Shown one piece after another: positions 1 to 4,327 of a stretch of DNA of 5,571 nt. The position numbers and the translations under genes are program-made. The notes beneath the pieces were generated by a model, which saw only the letters and a program-made list of their open reading frames with translations, ran no database searches and was not told the DNA's origin. Origin of the DNA: an uncultured Eggerthellaceae bacterium (GTDB taxonomy: Bacteria; Actinomycetota; Coriobacteriia; Coriobacteriales; Eggerthellaceae); contig CAKTYF010000125.1 in assembly GCA_934631995.1 (NCBI GenBank), positions 1 through 5,571 of the forward strand, given 5' to 3'. Numbering within the stretch: position 1 is the first letter of the stretch; each line of letters opens with the position of its first letter.

Positions 1-90
1 CGTGCGAACCGCCTGAAGTTGCTGAACCGCTTTGTTTCTGTGTTCTCGAGTGTTGCAGATTTCGGTCTTATGGCTAAAGCTTCTAAATAA
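1..90 (+). CDS. C-terminal end of an unidentified protein (partial)
   Basis: An open frame enters from the left edge and ends at a TAA stop, giving 29 residues that finish in GLMAKASK. The tail is basic and hydrophobic, with RLKLLNRF followed by VSVFSSVADFG, which could be an amphipathic or C-terminal helix. I do not recognise a family from so little sequence. That it is coding is supported by the frame being open to the edge and by a textbook intrinsic terminator beginning about 20 bases after the stop. It is separated from tatA by that terminator and so is probably not cotranscribed with it. Confidence 0.6.
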   Translation, partial: RANRLKLLNRFVSVFSSVADFGLMAKASK

Positions 91-111
91 TTAGATTTGA
101 CCTGGGAAAAC

Positions 112-149
112 AATGGCTGTCATGCATTTGTGTGACAGCCATTTTTCTT
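112..149 (+). terminator. Rho-independent terminator after the upstream gene
   Basis: A perfect 11-bp stem (112-122 with 133-143) encloses a 10-base loop. The T-rich tract at 142-149, broken by one C, overlaps the foot of the stem. It lies 21 bases after the TAA of the partial gene and upstream of tatA. The strand assignment follows from the T-tract being on the right-hand side. Confidence 0.88.
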
Positions 150-157
150 GCAAATTG

Positions 158-176
158 GCAAAATGCCCTATTTTGC
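158..176. repeat. AT-rich inverted repeat upstream of tatA
   Basis: A perfect 7-bp inverted repeat, GCAAAAT (158-164) and ATTTTGC (170-176), is separated by GCCCT. It sits between the preceding terminator and the tatA start. It lacks a T-tract and so is not a second terminator. It could be an operator or a short RNA hairpin, but the function is unknown. Confidence 0.4.
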
Positions 177-180
177 GTGA

Positions 181-209
181 TAGACGCACGGGTCTTTTTG
201 CCCCATAGT
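181..209 (+). promoter_or_regulatory. Candidate tatA promoter
   Basis: A possible -35 box TAGACG (181-186) and -10 box CATAGT (204-209) are separated by 17 bases; each matches the sigma-70 consensus at four of six positions. The expected start near 216 would give a leader of about 40 bases ending in a good ribosome binding site. A promoter is required here because a terminator precedes the gene, but this particular pair is a weak match. Confidence 0.3.
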
Positions 210-257
210 GAGCACCATCACGTTACGAAAACGCACACCTCGACGAAAGGAACGAAC

Positions 258-527
258 ATGCCGTTTTTGCCTAAAGGTTTTGAGTGGATCATTATTCTTG
301 TTGTTGCTTTGCTTATCTTCGGACCTAAGAACCTCCCGAAACTCGGCGCTGCTTTTGGCAAGACCGTAAAGAACTTGCGCGAAGGTCTGGGCGACGGTAG
401 CAAGGAAAAGGAAGCTGCCGAAACCGAGGAAGCCGAAGTTGTTGAAGAGGCTCCCAAGAAGCGCGTTGTCAAGAAGGTCGTTGAGGTTGAAGACGAGGAA
501 GGCGATGCGGGCACTGCGCAGAAATAG
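258..527 (+). CDS. tatA: Sec-independent (twin-arginine) protein translocase subunit TatA
   Basis: This 89-residue protein forms the oligomeric pore of the Tat system, which moves folded, often cofactor-bearing proteins across the cytoplasmic membrane. The single membrane helix is at about residues 9-21 and has the usual polar residue near its start (E9). The hinge and amphipathic-helix signature FGPKNLPKLG follows at 21-30, and the amphipathic helix runs to about residue 43. The cytoplasmic tail is highly charged and alternates acidic, basic and acidic blocks. The ATG at 258 is chosen because AAAGGA (246-251) lies 6 bases upstream and the protein then begins like other TatA proteins. The longer frame from 132 would start inside a terminator. 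No tatB or tatC is nearby, and terminators on both sides suggest a monocistronic unit. TatA and TatE cannot be distinguished from sequence alone. Confidence 0.93.
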   Translation: MPFLPKGFEWIIILVVALLIFGPKNLPKLGAAFGKTVKNLREGLGDGSKEKEAAETEEAEVVEEAPKKRVVKKVVEVEDEEGDAGTAQK

Positions 528-592
528 CGCATTGAGGCAGGGAAGTCCGATAAAGCATCGCACTTCTTTGCCGCATCTCTTTAGTTCTTACG

Positions 593-629
593 ATAGGCTC
601 TCTGGTACGAATGCCGGAGAGCCTATTTT
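593..629 (+). terminator. Rho-independent terminator of tatA
   Basis: A 13-bp stem (593-605 with 614-626, one G-T pair) encloses an 8-base loop and is followed by TTTT (626-629). It starts 65 bases after the tatA stop. The T-tract is short, but the stem is long and stable. A second T-run at 641-646 may help but is detached from the stem. Confidence 0.75.
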
Positions 630-662
630 GTTGGCGAGGGTTTTTTGACCTGGATTTAATTT

Positions 663-716
663 AGTGCGCTGCCAACCGCGCTGGAAAGGCTCCGAAGAAT
701 CGGCTGCGGTTGCACT
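663..716 (+). other. Imperfect long hairpin upstream of the LuxR gene
   Basis: AGTGC (663-667) can pair with GCACT (712-716), and AACCGC (674-679) with GCGGTT (706-711), leaving a 6-base left-hand bulge. Inside, CCGA (692-695) pairs with TCGG (700-703) around an AGAA tetraloop. I do not recognise a known riboswitch class. It may lie upstream of the promoter and so not be transcribed with the gene. Confidence 0.35.
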
Positions 717-769
717 GGGGGCATAAAGGGGATTCCTTGTTGTCTGAACGTTTGCGTGTAAAAAACTGC

Positions 770-790
770 TACCATAGTACGGTTACCATA
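770..790. promoter_or_regulatory. Direct repeat TACCATA, possible operator
   Basis: Two exact copies of TACCATA (770-776 and 784-790) have starts 14 bases apart, 57 bases before the LuxR start. The segment 771-783 is also a near-palindrome (ACC..TA.TA..GGT type, one mismatched pair). A weak promoter-like pair, TTGCGT (752-757) and TAGTAC (775-780) at 17-base spacing, overlaps it. Such a layout fits a regulator or RNA polymerase site, but no matching factor is known. Confidence 0.3.
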
Positions 791-846
791 AAGCGATGGG
801 TGATTAATCGCGAAACCTGAACGCGCAATCTTGAAAGAAGGAAGGC

Positions 847-2328
847 ATGGCGGCAAAACTCAAGCAGCTCTTCGCGGAAGTTTTTGGCTTCGCCTGCTTT
901 CAAGGGTTTCTCTTTGCACTGTTCGGCATGGGCACCGAAGAAGTGATCTTCTTCAACGCGGTGGTGCTCAACCGTGGCATTCTTCTTATCGCATTGCTCT
1001 TCGCGGCGGTTATGCTTGGTATTTTGCGCGCGCTGCCAAAAGATGCGTTGCAGCGCCTGATGAGCCCCATTCTTATGTACGTCTACGCGTTGTTGCTTAT
1101 CGGGGCGTCATTCGTTTTGCTTCTTGCCAACGATATGCCGAACCATAACGCCCCCTTCGCCCTAGAAGCTGCTTGTGGTGCCATCCAGGGTGTTGCGATT
1201 GCGCCGCTTCTGTGCGCGTGGGGACGTCTTTTGGGTTCGTATTCTCTTGACGACGCCGCTATTGTTGCCATTGCAGGGTCAACGGCGGGTGCTGTGGTGA
1301 GCGCGCTTTGCTGTTTTGCCCCTGCGCTTTTGGGATCGTTTGTCATTTACTTGCTACCGCTGGGTGCCGCCTCAACGCTTGAGCTGCGCTTGCGGCAGGT
1401 TACGGTTCCCTTTAGCGAAGAGCAGCCGGAAAGCGCTCCTTCGGCAAAAGCAATCGATCTTTCCGTGCGCATTATGAGCGGTGCATTCGTTTTTGGCGTG
1501 GGATCGGGCTTTGCGCATTCTTTCATGGGAAACGATGGCCAATCGTACGTCTCGTTCCCGATTTCTTTGCTTATTTTTGCCATGCTGGGTATTGCTGCGC
1601 TGCAGATTTTCTTTCGACCGGTTTCCCTGCGGGGAAGTAAGGATGCCGATGAACAGGATAATCCCGCGCAGTTCGTCGCGCGGCAAGGCGCTGTGGCGTA
1701 TGTGTACCGCCTTGCCATTTTGATGATGGTTGCCGGCTTTTTGTTCGCGCCGGCGCTTCGGGATTTGACGGTTAATGGGCAATCTATTGTTTTCGCGGGC
1801 TTCTTGGGCCTGCTTATGGTACTGGTTATTGTGTTTTTGGTGAATGCGTTTACCACCGCGCGCGATGCCGCCATGGCGTTTTCTGCGGGGTTTGCCATCC
1901 TTTTAGGCGGGCAGGCGCTCGGTCTGCTTCTAGGTGGTCTATTTGATGCCTTTGTAGACTTTGATGTGTACCGGACCTGGGCATTTGCAGTGGCGGGCTT
2001 GCTCGTTATGGTGGCGTTTTTGTTCCTGTTCACCGAAAACGATTTGGGAGAGTTGGGAACGGTTGCCCAGGCTATCGATAGTTTTGACGAGGCGTGCATG
2101 CGTTTAGTGCAAGAGCGCGGACTTTCGAAACGTGAGGCAGAGATTTTGCCGCTTGCCTTGAAGGGGCGCACGTCCGAGCGCATTGCCGAACAGTTTGTTA
2201 TCTCGAAAAGCACGGTGGACACGCATTTGCGCCGTATCTACGCGAAATGCGAAGTGCACAGCAGGCAAGAGCTTATCGACTTGAGCGAGCACGTGGCAGA
2301 ACAGATTGCATCGGGGCGTGTGGAATAG
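847..2328 (+). CDS. Membrane-embedded LuxR-family transcriptional regulator
   Basis: This 493-residue protein has about twelve predicted membrane segments (roughly 11-29, 40-61, 72-94, 108-129, 137-158, 160-178, 207-226, 236-256, 284-303, 312-333, 342-366, 375-396). A short linker leads to a C-terminal LuxR helix-turn-helix at about 425-482. Its key stretches are LSKREAEILPLALKGRTSERIA and ISKSTVDTHLRRIYAKCEVHSRQELI. The membrane part resembles a transporter-like fold and may sense a ligand or membrane state while the tail binds DNA at the inner membrane face; this is inference. Such one-component regulators are numerous in Eggerthellales, where they often lie beside reductase genes. The ATG is supported by AAGGA at 838-842. 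The next gene starts 106 bases downstream with no clear terminator between, so readthrough is possible. Ligand and targets are unknown. Confidence 0.88.
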   Translation: MAAKLKQLFAEVFGFACFQGFLFALFGMGTEEVIFFNAVVLNRGILLIALLFAAVMLGILRALPKDALQRLMSPILMYVYALLLIGASFVLLLANDMPNHNAPFALEAACGAIQGVAIAPLLCAWGRLLGSYSLDDAAIVAIAGSTAGAVVSALCCFAPALLGSFVIYLLPLGAASTLELRLRQVTVPFSEEQPESAPSAKAIDLSVRIMSGAFVFGVGSGFAHSFMGNDGQSYVSFPISLLIFAMLGIAALQIFFRPVSLRGSKDADEQDNPAQFVARQGAVAYVYRLAILMMVAGFLFAPALRDLTVNGQSIVFAGFLGLLMVLVIVFLVNAFTTARDAAMAFSAGFAILLGGQALGLLLGGLFDAFVDFDVYRTWAFAVAGLLVMVAFLFLFTENDLGELGTVAQAIDSFDEACMRLVQERGLSKREAEILPLALKGRTSERIAEQFVISKSTVDTHLRRIYAKCEVHSRQELIDLSEHVAEQIASGRVE

Positions 2329-2416
2329 CAACTTTGTTGGAGCGGCTGAGCGGCCCCCGTAGTGTGGAGCAGCAAAGCGTACGGGCGCGAAGACAAGTCG
2401 AAATGCCGAAGCGCGG

Positions 2417-2426
2417 GAAAGAAAGG
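2417..2426 (+). promoter_or_regulatory. Ribosome binding site that fixes the dgt-like start
   Basis: The purine run GGAAAGAAAGG includes a strong AAAGG core at 2422-2426. A GTG at 2426 overlaps this core and so cannot be its start codon. The in-frame GTG at 2435 lies 8 bases downstream at ideal spacing, which decides the start. Confidence 0.65.
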
Positions 2427-2434
2427 TGTTCTAC

Positions 2435-3661
2435 GTGGCAAGGATTCCCTATTTAACGCTTGAACCCGAAATTGAGCAAGCTATTCGTGCTGATAGAACT
2501 TGCGGACGTTTGCACCCGCATCGAACACCCGATGAAGCAGTGCAGCGCCGCGAAGCGAATCCGCACGATGATGCCACGCTTGCGCGTCCAGCGTTTACGC
2601 GCGACATAGAGAAAATCATCAATGTGCCGGCATATAACCGTTACGCCGATAAGACGCAGGTTTTCTCGTTTGTTGAAGACGACGACATTTGCCGCCGCGG
2701 CCTTCATGTTCAGCTGGTGAATCGCGTTGCACAGGGAATTGGTCGCTTGTTGGGGTTGAACACCGATCTTATCGAGGCGATTGCGCTGGGGCATGATGTA
2801 GGTCATACGCCGTTTGGTCATGCGGGCGAGCGTTATCTGAGCAAGATTTATCATGGCTACACGGGTCGTTATTTCAATCACAACGTGCATTCCGTGCGCG
2901 TCCTTGATAAGCTGTATCGACGCAACATCAGTTTGCAAACACTCAATGGCGCCCTCTGCCACAATGGCGAATTCGCGCAGCAAACGCTTTTCACGGGTTC
3001 CATGAACACGTTCGAGCAGCTTGACCAGCTGGTGGAAGCGTGCAACTGCAACGAGGAAACTATTTCCGCGCTGCGCCCCATGACGTTGGAGGGTTGCGTG
3101 GTGCGCGTGAGCGATATGATTGCCTATCTGGGAAAAGATCGTGCCGATGCAGTGCATATGGGTGTTTTGGATTCGTATAATTGCTTCGATTCTCAGATTA
3201 TTGGCAAGAAAAACGCAACCATTATCAACAATCTTACCGTGGACATTGTGAATAACAGCTACGGGAAAGACGTTATCTGCATGAGCGAAGACGCCTTCCA
3301 AGACATGAAAACCGCTAAGCGTCAAAATTATGAGCTCATCTACCTTAAAGAAGGCATGGTGGGCGATACGAGCAACATTGTTGAGGAAATGTTTTGCGAG
3401 ATGTACGATCAGTTGCTGGCTGATCTTTTGGCGGGGCGTGAATCTTCGCCGGTGTTTTGCCATCACATTGCAAAGCTTACGGCTCAATCGATGAGCTTCA
3501 CGCAGGCGGAATACGTAAAGGAAGATCCGCATCAGATAATCGTTGATTACATTGCCTCTATGACGGATGGCTATTTCATGGATCTCTATCGATATCTGTT
3601 CCCCGAGAAAGAAAAAAGCCTGCTCAGAATGGGGTATTGTTCCGATTTACCTGCGCGTTGA
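2435..3661 (+). CDS. dgt: HD-domain deoxyguanosinetriphosphate triphosphohydrolase-like protein
   Basis: This 408-residue cytoplasmic enzyme belongs to the dGTPase-like branch of the HD phosphohydrolases, which cleave dNTPs to the deoxynucleoside and triphosphate. The metal-binding set is complete: H91 in RRGLHVQLV, H120 and D121 in GHDVGHTPFGHAGE, and D227 in VRVSDMIAYLGKDRADA. H124 and H129 are the extra conserved histidines, and FNHNVHSVRVL follows at 147-157. The Firmicutes/Coriobacteria-style motif wording differs from the E. coli enzyme, so the preferred nucleotide cannot be stated. GTG at 2435 is chosen because it sits 8 bases after a strong AAAGG; GTG at 2426 overlaps that site. Location near dnaG matches a recurrent dgt–dnaG pairing in actinobacteria. 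It may be partly cotranscribed with the LuxR gene and converges on rnhA. Confidence 0.87.
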   Translation: MARIPYLTLEPEIEQAIRADRTCGRLHPHRTPDEAVQRREANPHDDATLARPAFTRDIEKIINVPAYNRYADKTQVFSFVEDDDICRRGLHVQLVNRVAQGIGRLLGLNTDLIEAIALGHDVGHTPFGHAGERYLSKIYHGYTGRYFNHNVHSVRVLDKLYRRNISLQTLNGALCHNGEFAQQTLFTGSMNTFEQLDQLVEACNCNEETISALRPMTLEGCVVRVSDMIAYLGKDRADAVHMGVLDSYNCFDSQIIGKKNATIINNLTVDIVNNSYGKDVICMSEDAFQDMKTAKRQNYELIYLKEGMVGDTSNIVEEMFCEMYDQLLADLLAGRESSPVFCHHIAKLTAQSMSFTQAEYVKEDPHQIIVDYIASMTDGYFMDLYRYLFPEKEKSLLRMGYCSDLPAR

Positions 3662-3716
3662 TCGCTTGGCGTTGGTCGCTGGTTTCGGTCTGCCGGTTGT
3701 TGACGCGCATGCGATT

Positions 3717-4193
3717 CTAAGCGGAGAACCCTTCATCAACAAGCAAGTTGTCGCCATCAGCCGCTTGCGTGGCAAGCTCGTCGCAGCGTTCGTTTTCGGG
3801 GTGTCCCGCGTGGCCTTTCACCCAAACGAATTGCACGTCGTGCGGCTCTTTTGCCGCCAGCAGGCGCTTCCATAAATCAACGTTTTTCACGGGCTGCTTG
3901 TTCGCGTTTTTCCATCCGCGCTTCAACCATCCGGCAATCCAGTTCTGATTGAACGCGTTGACCAGGTATTGCGAGTCGGAAATGAGCGTCACTTGGCACG
4001 GGCGTTTCAGCGCTTCCAGGGCGCAAATGGGCCCGAGTAGCTCCATGCGGTTGTTTGTGGTGGTTTGATATCCTGCCGAAAGCTCTTTGACGTGCAGGTT
4101 TCCCGCCGAATCGGTGTAGTGGAGGATTGCTCCGTAGCCGCCGGGGCCGGGATTTCCGCGCGATGATCCATCGGTGTATATGGTTACTTTCAC
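3717..4193 (-). CDS. rnhA: Ribonuclease HI
   Basis: This 158-residue enzyme cuts the RNA strand of RNA-DNA hybrids, removing primer RNA and R-loops. The catalytic set is complete: D8 (YTDGS), E51 (NNRMEL), D73 (SDSQY) and D138 (NERCDELA), with the active-site loop histidine H128 in VKGHAGHPENE. The basic protrusion that grips the hybrid is present at about 85-108 (WIAGWLKRGWK, then KQPVKNVDLW). The protein closely resembles E. coli RNase HI (155 residues) along its whole length, apart from a short insertion near residues 26-36. It starts at GTG with AAAGGG 7 bases upstream (4206-4201). It lies between and opposite to dgt and dnaG: convergent with dgt over 55 bases and divergent from dnaG over 134 bases. 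No hairpin terminator is visible after its stop. Confidence 0.96.
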   Translation of the reverse strand: MKVTIYTDGSSRGNPGPGGYGAILHYTDSAGNLHVKELSAGYQTTTNNRMELLGPICALEALKRPCQVTLISDSQYLVNAFNQNWIAGWLKRGWKNANKQPVKNVDLWKRLLAAKEPHDVQFVWVKGHAGHPENERCDELATQAADGDNLLVDEGFSA

Positions 4194-4222
4194 GTTTGTG
4201 CCCTTTCGTCTTGAAGGGTTCT

Positions 4223-4228
4223 ATGATA
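4223..4228 (-). promoter_or_regulatory. Candidate -10 box for rnhA
   Basis: Read on the minus strand, TATCAT matches the -10 consensus at five of six positions and lies about 30 bases before the GTG start, giving a leader of about 20 bases. No good -35 box is found at 16-18 bases, so the call is weak. Confidence 0.3.
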
Positions 4229-4252
4229 GCGAAAAATGTGCGCGTCTTGCCG

Positions 4253-4258
4253 TATAAT
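4253..4258 (+). promoter_or_regulatory. -10 box of the dnaG promoter
   Basis: A perfect TATAAT lies 69 bases before the dnaG ATG, giving an expected start near 4265 and a leader of about 63 bases. The -35 region (about 4229-4235) does not resemble TTGACA and there is no TG extension, so an activator or another compensating feature may be needed. Confidence 0.5.
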
Positions 4259-4266
4259 GACAAACT

Positions 4267-4289
4267 GGTTGGTTCAAGGCGAACCGATT
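4267..4289 (+). other. Small hairpin in the dnaG leader
   Basis: GGTTC (4271-4275) and GAACC (4281-4285) form a 5-bp stem around AAGGC, extended outward by G-T and A-T pairs toward 4267 and 4289. It lies between the TATAAT box and the ribosome binding site AGGGGTG (4310-4316). There is no T-tract, so it is not a terminator. It could tune transcript stability or be a protein site. Confidence 0.35.
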
Positions 4290-4327
4290 ATTCTATTTCG
4301 GTCAACGACAGGGGTGAAAACGCGATT

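Larger units (their letters stand above)
630..846 (+). other. Non-coding leader upstream of the LuxR gene
   Basis: The gene-free stretch from 528 to 846 holds the tatA terminator and then this region. I see no convincing gene in it on either strand. It contains an imperfect hairpin (663-716), a weak promoter-like stretch and a TACCATA direct repeat (770-790). It ends in a purine-rich ribosome binding site, AAGAAGGAAGG (835-845), just before the LuxR start. Confidence 0.5.

Noticed and set aside
132..257. Longer TatA frame beginning at an upstream ATG
   Set aside because: It would start inside the preceding terminator, adds 42 residues unlike any TatA, and has no ribosome binding site, whereas the ATG at 258 has AAAGGA 6 bases upstream.
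641..660. TTGACC near a T-run, resembling a -35 box
   Set aside because: No -10 box lies at 16-18 bases downstream; the AT-rich hexamers that follow are only about 4-9 bases away.
656..856. 66-codon minus-strand frame in the gap before the LuxR gene
   Set aside because: It has no recognisable domain, begins inside the LuxR coding start and overlaps the likely promoter. I found no convincing ribosome binding site.
1347..2222. 291-codon open frame on the minus strand across the LuxR gene
   Set aside because: Its translation is serine-, lysine- and proline-rich and shows no domain. It mirrors the membrane-segment codons of the sense gene.
2453..3532. 359-codon open frame on the minus strand across dgt
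   Set aside because: It is fully antisense to a gene with intact HD motifs, is histidine- and arginine-rich with no recognisable domain, and is best explained as a by-product of the dgt codon use.
3663..3704. Loose seven-base repetition (CGCTTGG, CGTTGGT, CGCTGGT) after dgt
   Set aside because: Only three adjacent units resemble each other and they decay quickly. It is too degenerate to call a repeat array.
4271..4285. GGTTC...GAACC resembling the T-arm of a tRNA
   Set aside because: There is no acceptor, D or anticodon stem around it. It is only a small hairpin in the dnaG leader.
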